Source of the DNA: CAVQOB01 sp963714325
GTDB taxonomy: Bacteria; Pseudomonadota; Alphaproteobacteria; Rhizobiales; Hyphomicrobiaceae
Direction: 5' to 3'
DNA: 64,000 nt
NCBI GenBank assembly: GCA_963714325.1
Contig: CAVQOB010000003.1
Location: 434,001-498,000 of the forward strand
The translations under genes and the position numbers were made by a program. Shown here one piece after another: positions 48,877 to 57,263 of the stretch. The first letter of the stretch is position 1. Every line of letters begins with the position of its first letter. The notes beneath the pieces are model-generated. The model was not told where the DNA came from and did not search any database. It was given only the letters and a program-made list of their open reading frames with translations.

Positions 48877-49852
48877 TCCCGGTGATGACAGCCTGTTGAA
48901 AGTCCGCGATCTGGTCGTCCACTTTCCGATGGGTGGTGGGTGGTTCGGTGGTCCATCGCGCCTGCTGCGTGCCGTTGATGGCGTCGACTTCGACCTGAAA
49001 CCCGGCGAGTGCCTGGGGTTGGTCGGCGAATCCGGTTGTGGAAAATCGACGGTTGCGCTCTCGATTCTGGGGCTCGTCAAACCGACGCGCGGGACGATCG
49101 CACTTGACGGGCACGATATCGCGCAACCCGGCGAGCGTGACCGCTTGGCGCTCGCCCGCACCGTGCAGATGGTGTTCCAAGACCCTTACGCCTCGCTCAA
49201 TCCACGCCAGACCGTGCGCCGGACGCTGGAAGATCCGCTCAAACTGCACGGCGTCCACGCCGCCAGCGAAATCGAGCATCGCATCGCCGAGATGCTGGCC
49301 CATGTTGGCCTGCGCCCTGAACATGCCAACCGTTATCCGCATGAATTCTCTGGCGGGCAGCGCCAACGCATCGGCATTGCGCGCGCACTAATTCTGCGCC
49401 CAAAAATCGTGATCTGCGACGAGCCGGTCTCGGCACTCGACGTGTCCATTCGCGCCCAGATCATCAATCTGCTGCTCGAACTCAAGGAGACGTTGGGTCT
49501 CTCTTACATCATGATCAGCCACGACCTCGGCGTCGTCGAGCACGTCAGTGATCGTGTTGCCGTGATGTATTTCGGGCGGATTGTCGAGACCGGTGGGTGG
49601 CGTGAGATTTTTGAGCGGCCGCGCCATCCCTATACGCGCGCGCTGATCGCGGCAATCCCCGACGCGCATTTGAAAGCCGAGCGGATCACTGCACGCGGCG
49701 AGCTGCCGAATCCACTGGCGCCGCCGGAGGGATGCGCGTTCCATCCCCGTTGTCAGTTCGTAGCCGACGTCTGCCGTCGCGAGCCGGCGCCTGAACTCGT
49801 CGCCGCCGGCGATCGCAGCGCGGTCCGCTGCTGGCGCGCCGATGAGATCTGA
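48869..49852 (+). CDS. DppF-type ABC ATPase
   Basis: 327 residues. Walker A LVGESGCGKSTVALSILG, signature EFSGGQRQRIGIARALILRP, Walker B IVICDEPVSALDVSI, His switch MISHDLGVVEH, and the C-terminal CAFHPRCQFVADVC motif. ATG 48869 overlaps the stop of the previous ATPase by 8 bases. An in-frame GTG at 48845 is less likely. Last gene of the importer operon. Confidence 0.92.
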
Positions 49853-49882
49853 CCGGATGTGTGATCGTTGGCGCGCTGAAGC

Positions 49883-50128
49883 TCAGCGATCCGAGGTCTG
49901 CGCGGGCGCAGGTTTGACCGGTTTATAGACGCCGCTGGTGGAATCGAATTCCAGCACGCCGAGATCTTTCTCGCCTGATGCTTCCGCCTTGGCCGCAGCG
50001 GCACGGCGCTGCAATTCGTCCTGCGCCTGCTTCAGGTCATCCGACAGCTGCGCGCCGAGTTTGGCCAGCATCCGATAGCCCGTGTAACAAGCGGCACCGA
50101 AAATCGCGATGGCGAACAAATGCGGCAT
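49883..50128 (-). CDS. small conserved membrane protein beside sppA
   Basis: 81 residues: one N-terminal helix (MPHLFAIAIFGAACYTGYRM), then an amphipathic helix (DDLKQAQDELQRRAAAAKAE) and LGVLEFDSTSGVYKPV at the end. I recognise the pattern from Rhizobiales genes downstream of sppA, as here (26 bases apart). Possibly a membrane-tethered partner of the protease; no experimental role known to me. Confidence 0.7.
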   Translation of the reverse strand: MPHLFAIAIFGAACYTGYRMLAKLGAQLSDDLKQAQDELQRRAAAAKAEASGEKDLGVLEFDSTSGVYKPVKPAPAQTSDR

Positions 50129-50154
50129 GCGATCCGTCCTCTCCCAATCTACCC

Positions 50155-51000
50155 CTACAACCCGAACCGTGACCAGAGCGCCCGCGCTTCGATTGTCGAC
50201 AGTAGATCATCGCCAATTGATATATCACCCCATGCGCCAAATCCCAACGGCAGACCGCTGCTCATCGGTCGCCGTAGCCGCGACAGCAATCCAGACTTGC
50301 CGAGCGGGATCACCCGCAATTTGACCTTCTCGCCAAACAGGTCCTGCATTTTCGAGCGCACATCCGCAATCCCGTCGATCAGGCCGAGTTCGAGCGCCTT
50401 GCCGGCCGACCAGAACGCGCCCGAAAAAATCTCGCTGTCAGGCCCTTTGAGCTTGGCGGCGCGGCGATCCTTGACGATACCGATGAAGATGTCGTGCACG
50501 TCGCGCTGCAAGGCCTTGAGCCGCTCGATGTCGTCGGGTTTCTCAGGCAGGAACGGGTCGAGCGAGCCCTTATTCAGTCCGGCCGTGTAGACGCGACGCT
50601 CGATGCCTAGGCGTTCAATCGCCTTGTCGAGGCCGAAGCTCGCGGAGATCACGCCAATGGAGCCGACGATCGATGATGGGTCGGCATAGATTTCATCACC
50701 CGCCAGTGCCAGGAAATAGCCGCCTGACGCTGCGACGTCCTCACAGAAGACGTAGACTTTCTTATTTTCCTCTTTGGCCCGCTGGCGAATGCGCTTGAAG
50801 ATCAGATGCGATTGCACCGGCGATCCGCCCGGCGAATTCACGACGATCGCGACCGCTGGCGTCTTTGATGCCGAGAACGCTTTTTCAATGGCCGAGGCCA
50901 CCGTCGCGATTGCAACGCCGGGCCGCAAGGGCGTCACCATGCCAATCGGCCCCTGCAGCCGCAGGACGGGAACGGTCGGTGTTCGGCGAAACAACGGCAT
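50155..51000 (-). CDS. sppA: SppA-like signal peptide peptidase (S49)
   Basis: 281 residues, the short single-domain form. VPVLRLQGPIGMV, AIVVNSPGGSPVQSHLI, then the nucleophile Ser in EDVAASGGYFLALAGDEIYA, PSSIVGSIGVISASFGLDKA, and the catalytic Lys in VYTAGLNKGSLDPFLPE. S49 peptidases digest cleaved signal peptides in or at the membrane with a Ser-Lys dyad. This version has no clear N-terminal transmembrane helix. ATG 51000 follows GAGAGCTGTC; an in-frame ATG 12 bases earlier is possible. Confidence 0.9.
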   Translation of the reverse strand: MPLFRRTPTVPVLRLQGPIGMVTPLRPGVAIATVASAIEKAFSASKTPAVAIVVNSPGGSPVQSHLIFKRIRQRAKEENKKVYVFCEDVAASGGYFLALAGDEIYADPSSIVGSIGVISASFGLDKAIERLGIERRVYTAGLNKGSLDPFLPEKPDDIERLKALQRDVHDIFIGIVKDRRAAKLKGPDSEIFSGAFWSAGKALELGLIDGIADVRSKMQDLFGEKVKLRVIPLGKSGLLSRLRRPMSSGLPLGFGAWGDISIGDDLLSTIEARALWSRFGL

Positions 51001-51057
51001 GACAGCTCTCAAAGTGGACGGGCAAAGTGTATGGCGTGGCCGCTAAGGTCGCGGCTG

Positions 51058-51321
51058 TTATGGCGACAATGCGGCAGCGGCCTTGGCATCATGGTTGGCA
51101 TAGGTCGCGAGAAAGCGCTGGCCAGCCGGCGTCACCTCAACATGCGCGCCGGCCCTATCGCTCCACGTCCGCACCAGAAATCCTCGCTCTAGCGCGTCCT
51201 CCCATACCGTCAGCCGTGGACAGGACGTTCGCCAAGCCTCGAGCACCTCGGCGACCGTTCGCGGCTCCTTTCCCACCCATTCGACGAGATCGCGGATCAA
51301 CGGGTCCAATCCTCTGGACAT
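51058..51321 (-). CDS. conserved hypothetical, winged-helix-like
   Basis: 87 residues: MSRGLDPLIRDLVEWVGKEP, RTVAEVLEAWRTSCPRLTVW and HVEVTPAGQRFLATY. Secondary structure and the terminal VTPAGQ-type strand resemble small winged-helix regulators. A protein with this start is common in Rhizobiales and usually left unnamed. GGAG sits 9 bases before ATG 51321; an ATG at 51327 is too close to it. Confidence 0.65.
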   Translation of the reverse strand: MSRGLDPLIRDLVEWVGKEPRTVAEVLEAWRTSCPRLTVWEDALERGFLVRTWSDRAGAHVEVTPAGQRFLATYANHDAKAAAALSP

Positions 51322-51334
51322 GGTCATGCGCTCC

Positions 51335-52606
51335 CTATTGTGCGTTGAAGATCGATTGCGGTCCGAAGGCTGGTTGTGCCGGTTGTCGCCCTGCGCGCGA
51401 GCCAGCGCCGCTGACCTCGTCGAAGACTTGCTCGAACTCGACCGAGCCCGGCTTCAGCACATGCGTGTTCATCTTTTCGTCAAGCGCCGCCAACAATTCA
51501 GCACCATTTTTTTCCCGCACGATGGTGTTGCGATAGTAGGCGGCTTGCGCGAAGAAATTTGATGTCGGCATCGTGCGGCCGATCGGCTGCATCATCTCCA
51601 GGCCAGAACGTGGACCGGCGAGGTTCATCAACTCAAGTTCGCCACCAGTCAGTGACGTTCGCCCAGCCTCCGCCGCAGCGGTCGTCAACAGTCCCTTGAG
51701 TTTCAGAACCTGCAGCCACGGGCCGATGTCGGCATCCATGTTCAGTGCGTGAATGCCGTAGCCGGGCGGCGTGCGCGACAGCAGTTCGTGCTCGCGCCAG
51801 ACGTTCGGCACCGACCGCGCGACACGCAGCATCTTCTGCAGCGATGCCATCTTGGCCTGCAGCTCGCGTGCGCGTGGCGATCCAGCGCCGGCCTGCTGCG
51901 CGAGCCCAGCCAGTCGCTGCAGGAACGTATCGCCATGTTTGACGATTTCGCTGACCGAGTTGGCGTGCAGCAATTGCGCATAGCCAAGCGCCGACGAAAT
52001 CGGCCGGCCCTGCTTGGTTAGGGGATCGATGCCCGCCTGCATATCGTAAGTGCCCTGGCCGCCGGTCTCCAGCGCATAGACGCGTACGACCTGTGTCTTC
52101 GACAAGCCGACGGCTAGCGCTTCGATGGCATAGCGTCGCTTGAACTCGCGCTCGGTCGTCGGCGAGGGCGAGAAGTCGTAATTCGTTTTGGCGGACGCCA
52201 GGAAATCGGCGACACCCGGCAACGACCGATCAGGCTGCGGTGGCGTCATGTCGGTGATGATCTTGGCGACATCCGGCGGGATGGCAGCGCCGGTGTATTT
52301 CGGCGGCAATTCGCGCACGTAGTCATCGGGCGTGAAAGGCGCTTTGGCGGCATGCTTGCGCCGGCGGTTATCGCGGCGCTCGTCGACCACGGCCCAGTAC
52401 ATTTCGTGCTGCTTGTCGTAGTGTCCGCGCTGCTCGAGGTGAAGCGCATAGCTTTTGGCTTGCGCTGGCGTCAACCGTTCGGCAACTGCCGGCGGGATGG
52501 TGACAGACTGCGCTAGGGCTGGCGCCGATAACAGCGCCGCCGTGAGCATCGCAAACCCGATCATGCCAATTCGCCGAACCACGCTGCCAGCCTTCGCCTG
52601 AATCAC
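51335..52606 (-). CDS. secreted protein with lysozyme-like stretch
   Basis: 423 residues. N-terminal signal (IGFAMLTAALLSAPALAQ). The middle contains VVRVYALETGGQGTYDMQAG and SSALGYAQLLHANSVSEIVK: a Glu followed by Gly-Gly, then a Gly-Tyr-Ala-Gln-Leu segment, which resembles the catalytic Glu and the GLMQL-type motif of lytic transglycosylase folds. The similarity is weak and from motif spacing only. The GTG at 52606 is chosen because it gives the signal peptide its basic n-region; ATG 52564 is the alternative. Conserved in Rhizobiales; could remodel peptidoglycan. Confidence 0.55.
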   Translation of the reverse strand: MIQAKAGSVVRRIGMIGFAMLTAALLSAPALAQSVTIPPAVAERLTPAQAKSYALHLEQRGHYDKQHEMYWAVVDERRDNRRRKHAAKAPFTPDDYVRELPPKYTGAAIPPDVAKIITDMTPPQPDRSLPGVADFLASAKTNYDFSPSPTTEREFKRRYAIEALAVGLSKTQVVRVYALETGGQGTYDMQAGIDPLTKQGRPISSALGYAQLLHANSVSEIVKHGDTFLQRLAGLAQQAGAGSPRARELQAKMASLQKMLRVARSVPNVWREHELLSRTPPGYGIHALNMDADIGPWLQVLKLKGLLTTAAAEAGRTSLTGGELELMNLAGPRSGLEMMQPIGRTMPTSNFFAQAAYYRNTIVREKNGAELLAALDEKMNTHVLKPGSVEFEQVFDEVSGAGSRAGRQPAQPAFGPQSIFNAQ

Positions 52607-52839
52607 AGTTGCAGCCTAGCACAAGCATCACTTCATGGACTTCATATGGCAAGGCCATTGCACAACTCGCGGCCCTGAAACCGCACCAACAGGGTTGCCG
52701 CCACAAGACCATGCCAATGGTGCCTTGCCTCTTGAAAATCCACGACATTTAACTTCTTGGCGATACAGGATCGTGGCCGACGCACGAGCGGCGCAACATC
52801 GCGTTGCGTTGGTTTAGGCATGCCGTCATGCGTCGTCGA

Positions 52840-54990
52840 TCAGAGCCCGCTCTCGCGAACCAACACCTTCAAGATCTGCAGCCAAAATTTGGCAGCAAGG
52901 CTCTGGGGCTCACCGCGAGCGTGCAGTGACCCGCGCTGGACGCGGGCCGACGTGCTGTCGCCGCTGGAGACGACGCTGCCGGTTACGAGGAACTGACCAG
53001 AAACCGGGACGTGTTCGCGCGCTGCGCCCGGCCGTTGCGTGGGTCGCGCAGCAACGCCGCCGCCGAAGTGTGACGCGAGTTCGACCAAGTCCATGGTGTC
53101 AGCGCCGGCCGGGGCGACGTGTTCCAATGTCACCTGACGGCTCGGATCATTGAGTGTTTCCGGAGTGAAAGTGGCGGGTCGACGCATATCGATGCGCGCC
53201 ACGTCAGCTTCATTGAGGTATCCCCGCGCAACCGCCTCGCGCGCCCCGATCAACATGGCGATCCGGTCACTGGGTTTGATCCACACGCCCGCAACGAGAT
53301 GCGGATCGACCTCAGCGACAACAGCATCTTGGTGGGCCACGACCCGCAATTCGGAGCGCTCGCGCTCAAGTCCTTCGAGTTTAGACAGTAAACTCCCGCG
53401 CGTGAACTCAAGCACCGGCGTCTGTTGCAATTCCAGCGGATCGCCGGAGCGGCGCTCCAGCCGCTTTTCGATGAGCTTGAGACGCAGCCGTGTTTGTTGG
53501 ATGTCCTGGTCGAGCTCGGGTGAGGTCAGCGCGACGATTAATTGTCCGGCGCGGACCTGTTCGCCATGGCGCACATGAATATCGATGACGCGCGCGGCGC
53601 GGCGCGGATGCACCATCTCAATACTGCGGTCCTCAAGGATGGCCGGAATGGTGATCGACGTCGATAAGGGCAAGAACGATAGGACAAGCATTATGGAGCA
53701 GATTCCAAAAACAATCCAACTGCGCCGTCGAGCGGCGATGATCGCGCGCATTTTGTACCACTCCCTGACTTCACGCCAGACCGGGCCGGCGAGGAAATAG
53801 ATGATCTCGATGAGAAAAAGGGCAATCCCCAGTAGCTTGAACGCAAGATGATAGACGAAGAACGCGATGCCGGTGAAAAGGACAGCGCGATAGAGCCATA
53901 CGGACCAGGCGTAAAGGACTAGCCATCGACGCTGTCGCGCCGTCACCATTTCAGGAGGCGCGAAGCGCAAACCGAACAGCATTTCGCGCAATTTCCAGAC
54001 GCCGAAGTCGAACGAGCGCGGCTGCAGGTTCTCTATTCCGGTGAAGTCAGACAGAATGTAGTAACCGTCAAAACGCATGAACGGGTTGAGGTTCAGGCCG
54101 AGGCACAGAAACCAGCTCGTGGTGGCCAATGCGAACGCCAGACTCTTGGGCGTGCCTTCCGGGAGGAAGACCCAGACAAACGTCGCGCAGCAGGCGATAC
54201 CTGTCTCAACGGCGATGCCCGCGGCATCGATGGCGATGCGCCGGCGTAGTGATTTCAGTCGCCATGCGTCACTGACGTCGGTGTAGAGCATCGGCACCAG
54301 GAGCATGAAACAGATGCCCATGGAGGGTACGCGACAGCCGTAGCGGGCGGCGGTTATGGCATGGCCAAGTTCGTGCAGTGACTTGACGATGACGAGCGCG
54401 GTCGCGAACAGAACGGCGCCTTCGGCTGTCAGGACATGCGGAAATGTCGCAAGAAAACTGTCCCACTGTCGCGAGACACAATAGAGGCCGACGAGACCAA
54501 GACCAGCGATAAATCCAGCAAAAGTGCGCGTGTAGATCGGCGCGAACCATGGCGCCAGACGCGCCAATGCACGCATCGGTTTCAGCAACGGAATCTTGAG
54601 AAATAAGTAGTTGTGCATCAGCCAGGCCAGCCAATGCTGTTGGCCGGCGCGTTGGTTGTTCGTCAGCTTTTGCCAATCACCCTCGGTGGCCGGCAGCACC
54701 AGAGCATTGCCGATGAGGAATGCTTTCAAGCGCTCGACGTCGCTCAGCGAAGCCGGGTTATCAAACCGCACTACGGCTGCGGCCGTCAACGCTTCGACCG
54801 TTCCGCAGTGCGGCCAAAGTGCCAGCAGTTGGGCAGACTGACGATCGATGCGATAGTAGCGCTGACGGAATGGATCGAAGATGACGCCGCCATCGTCCTG
54901 GCCATCGCTGCCGAGAATCTGCAGTTCGGCGCGCAGTTCTGGCAACGGCGATGTTGGCGCTGAGTGTGTGCCCGGAGTTGCGACGGTCAT
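52840..54990 (-). CDS. M50 metalloprotease fused to HlyD-type adaptor domain
   Basis: 716 residues. Order: a short N-terminal domain with PqqD-like strands (VIFDPFRQRYYRIDRQSAQL); a membrane domain with zinc motif HELGH (about 206-210) and the second M50 motif NLNPFMRFDGYY (Asn-Pro then Asp-Gly, about 300); further helices; then a barrel-sandwich HlyD domain (RRAARVIDIHVRHGEQVRAG, about 460-640) with a coil. This type joins intramembrane (site-2-like) protease and periplasmic adaptor. ATG 54990 follows directly on the TGA of the preceding gene (TGA-ATG), so translation is coupled. The C-terminal tail is Ala/Arg-rich. Presumed to handle the divergent giant protein. Confidence 0.8.
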   Translation of the reverse strand: MTVATPGTHSAPTSPLPELRAELQILGSDGQDDGGVIFDPFRQRYYRIDRQSAQLLALWPHCGTVEALTAAAVVRFDNPASLSDVERLKAFLIGNALVLPATEGDWQKLTNNQRAGQQHWLAWLMHNYLFLKIPLLKPMRALARLAPWFAPIYTRTFAGFIAGLGLVGLYCVSRQWDSFLATFPHVLTAEGAVLFATALVIVKSLHELGHAITAARYGCRVPSMGICFMLLVPMLYTDVSDAWRLKSLRRRIAIDAAGIAVETGIACCATFVWVFLPEGTPKSLAFALATTSWFLCLGLNLNPFMRFDGYYILSDFTGIENLQPRSFDFGVWKLREMLFGLRFAPPEMVTARQRRWLVLYAWSVWLYRAVLFTGIAFFVYHLAFKLLGIALFLIEIIYFLAGPVWREVREWYKMRAIIAARRRSWIVFGICSIMLVLSFLPLSTSITIPAILEDRSIEMVHPRRAARVIDIHVRHGEQVRAGQLIVALTSPELDQDIQQTRLRLKLIEKRLERRSGDPLELQQTPVLEFTRGSLLSKLEGLERERSELRVVAHQDAVVAEVDPHLVAGVWIKPSDRIAMLIGAREAVARGYLNEADVARIDMRRPATFTPETLNDPSRQVTLEHVAPAGADTMDLVELASHFGGGVAARPTQRPGAAREHVPVSGQFLVTGSVVSSGDSTSARVQRGSLHARGEPQSLAAKFWLQILKVLVRESGL

Positions 54991-56415
54991 TCAAAGGCCA
55001 AGCCACTGGCGTGCCGCCGAAAGTGGGCGACGCAGCAAATAGACGGCGAGTGGGCTTTTATCGCCATAGACCTGGGCTGTGCCGCGCAAGCCGATCCTTG
55101 GAGGCGCCCGGTCAGAGTTCTCCAGCGTCGCGAATGTCCGAAAGGCGAGCACGTCGGTGTCGCTGGCGCGCGCCTTGTAGTCGGACCGGACGACGCGTCC
55201 TTGCCAAGCGTGGAGCGGATCGACATCGAGGAATAGCTTGATGTCACTATCCGATTTCAAAGCGATCGCATCGGGGGCTGTAACATCGATCCTTATTTCA
55301 ATGGCCGCTGGATCAGCAATCTCCATGAGGCGCTCACCGGTGGCGACGGGGCGACCCAGCATGCCTTTGCGGTCGGAGTAGACCGCCAATCCGCTCTTGG
55401 TCGCCTTGACGACACTGCGATCGAGGGTCTCTGTGGTGAATATCAGCTCTGAGCGCTTGAGCTGTAATTCCGCTTCAGCAAGTCCTAGTTCATGACGGCC
55501 GCGTGCATCTGCAAACGACATCAGCATCATCTGCTTGACGCGCGCCTCCGCGACGGCAACTTCTCGCTTGGCGAGTTCTCGGCGGTTGCGCAAGTTCGTA
55601 TCGACGAAGCGAATCAGGACATCCCCTGAATTTACGGCAGCGCCTGGGTCGACATCGATTGCGTCGATGACACCGTCGATCGGTGCGGTCACCAGCATTG
55701 GCAATCTGGCCACGATCTCGGCGGGCGCCAGTGTCGTGACCGGCACTGGAACGGCAAGCACAGCCAACGCCGCTACGATGCCCGCCAAACGCCAATGCGA
55801 TAGTTTCTCCCGTATCGCCTGATAAGGCGGCGATGGGCTCAGTTCTCGCCATGCGTGCGCATACGTTTCGCCGAGCCGCAGTGTGATGGCGTTATCATTC
55901 TCGGTCCATATGGACTCGCGCGCGAGTAACATGCCACCGAAGACGCGGCCGCTGCGGTGACGAAAGGGCACCCACGCCAACTCTCGAAATGGATAGGCCG
56001 AGGCGAGTTCGGAATCGTCACCGCAATAGGCCGGCAGGCTGAAGGATACAGGCTGTTCCAGACCGCGCTCGGCGGCGAGGTTGGCCAGCATGTCCGCGAC
56101 GCTCGCAGCAAGGATCGACGTCGGGTCAACAGAGCCGATGCCGGAGACCGTCAAGACCCGCGCGCGTCCATGCCGTTCGTTGGCGATCACGAAGACTTGG
56201 CGGGCGCGATTGAATTTTCGGGTTTCGTTGGCGATGATCTGGCTGAGTTCAAGCGTATCGGCGCTGCGGCGGGCCAGCTCTTCAATCCGCAGCAACAGCG
56301 ACAGGCCGGCCAATTCGCCATCCAGTCCTGACGGGCGCGGCGCTATCGCCGCCGATTGGTCCTGACGTACTGGAGTGGATTCGGCGGGTGAGCTCTTTTT
56401 GCGGCCGATGTTCAT
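54991..56415 (-). CDS. GAF-like domain fused to HlyD-type adaptor
   Basis: 474 residues. A cytoplasmic N-terminal region of about 190 residues looks like a GAF domain (ADTLELSQIIANETRKFNRA, LAWVPFRHRSGRVFGGMLLA). A transmembrane helix (AGIVAALAVLAVPVPVTTLA, about 215-235) follows, then a HlyD adaptor (APIDGVIDAIDVDPGAAVNS, coil, GKDS-like C-terminal barrel). Sensor-type cytoplasmic domains on adaptors are rare and suggest that export is gated by a small ligand. Starts 1 base after the short adaptor gene's stop. Confidence 0.78.
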   Translation of the reverse strand: MNIGRKKSSPAESTPVRQDQSAAIAPRPSGLDGELAGLSLLLRIEELARRSADTLELSQIIANETRKFNRARQVFVIANERHGRARVLTVSGIGSVDPTSILAASVADMLANLAAERGLEQPVSFSLPAYCGDDSELASAYPFRELAWVPFRHRSGRVFGGMLLARESIWTENDNAITLRLGETYAHAWRELSPSPPYQAIREKLSHWRLAGIVAALAVLAVPVPVTTLAPAEIVARLPMLVTAPIDGVIDAIDVDPGAAVNSGDVLIRFVDTNLRNRRELAKREVAVAEARVKQMMLMSFADARGRHELGLAEAELQLKRSELIFTTETLDRSVVKATKSGLAVYSDRKGMLGRPVATGERLMEIADPAAIEIRIDVTAPDAIALKSDSDIKLFLDVDPLHAWQGRVVRSDYKARASDTDVLAFRTFATLENSDRAPPRIGLRGTAQVYGDKSPLAVYLLRRPLSAARQWLGL

Positions 56416-56416
56416 G

Positions 56417-57199
56417 TCATGGCCTCATCAGTGGATCTGAGACTGTTCCGCTCATGCCCGGCAGGACGCCAACGCTCGGCGGATCGAAGACCGCGTAGAC
56501 CTTTGCTGTTTGACTGACTGGATCAACGGAACCGGCCCGGCGCACTATGCGTGCGGCGTGACTGCTCGCGGTTTCATCGATGGCGAAGTTGATTTTTGCA
56601 CCAACGTCGAGCGTTATGAGATTGCGCGACGGGACAATAAATTCGATCTCGAGTTGCTCGGTGTTGGCGACGACCATCAATGGACGATTCGATTGAGGTA
56701 TTTCGTGTGCATTGACGGCGAGTTCAACCACGACGCCGTTGAATGGTGCGACGATTAAGCAACCAGATAGCCGTTCGTTGAGGGCTGCCCATTCGGCGGA
56801 CGATTTATCGTGCCGGGCCTTTGCGACTTCGACATCGTTGCGGTTGCCAGCGCCGCGCGAGGCCAAGTGTTCGTTCGTGTTGACTGCGATGTGTGCTTCC
56901 CGCACCAACGCCGCTAGTGCTTGCAGCTCGAACTTCTGGCGCCGGCAATTGAACTCGATCAGCGTCTGCCCGGCTGTGAAGCCGCCGCCTTCGCGAGCGC
57001 CAACCAGGATCACGGGCAATACCAGGTCTGACGACAGTGTTGCCAGTTGAACGGCGCGGACAATGCCACGCCAGGGCTGCTGTGGCCCTTCCGCATAGGC
57101 AGGCATCAGCCAAATGCACAGTTGCGCCATGGCGAGGAAGGCTGCCTCGATGTAAGGCAGCCTTCTGATCAGACGTCTTCTAAACGCAACGTGCATCAT
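56417..57199 (-). CDS. short HlyD-like periplasmic adaptor
   Basis: 260 residues. A hydrophobic N-terminus, IEAAFLAMAQLCIWLMPAYA, then AGQTLIEFNCRRQKFELQAL, a short coil (REAHIAVNTNEHLASRG and KARHDKSSAEWAALNERL), IVAPFNGVVVELAVNAHEIP and a C-terminal barrel ending in GVLPGMSGTVSDP. Typical membrane-fusion fold but shorter than RND adaptors (about 350-400). Two adaptors of different design in one operon are unusual. A double ATG at 57199/57196 has a weak ribosome site. Confidence 0.8.
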   Translation of the reverse strand: MMHVAFRRRLIRRLPYIEAAFLAMAQLCIWLMPAYAEGPQQPWRGIVRAVQLATLSSDLVLPVILVGAREGGGFTAGQTLIEFNCRRQKFELQALAALVREAHIAVNTNEHLASRGAGNRNDVEVAKARHDKSSAEWAALNERLSGCLIVAPFNGVVVELAVNAHEIPQSNRPLMVVANTEQLEIEFIVPSRNLITLDVGAKINFAIDETASSHAARIVRRAGSVDPVSQTAKVYAVFDPPSVGVLPGMSGTVSDPLMRP

Positions 57200-57263
57200 C
57201 CAGCCTGTACTCGCGGACGTTCAGCACTGTGACGTGCGCCAGCTGAGATCGTAAACGAGCCGC

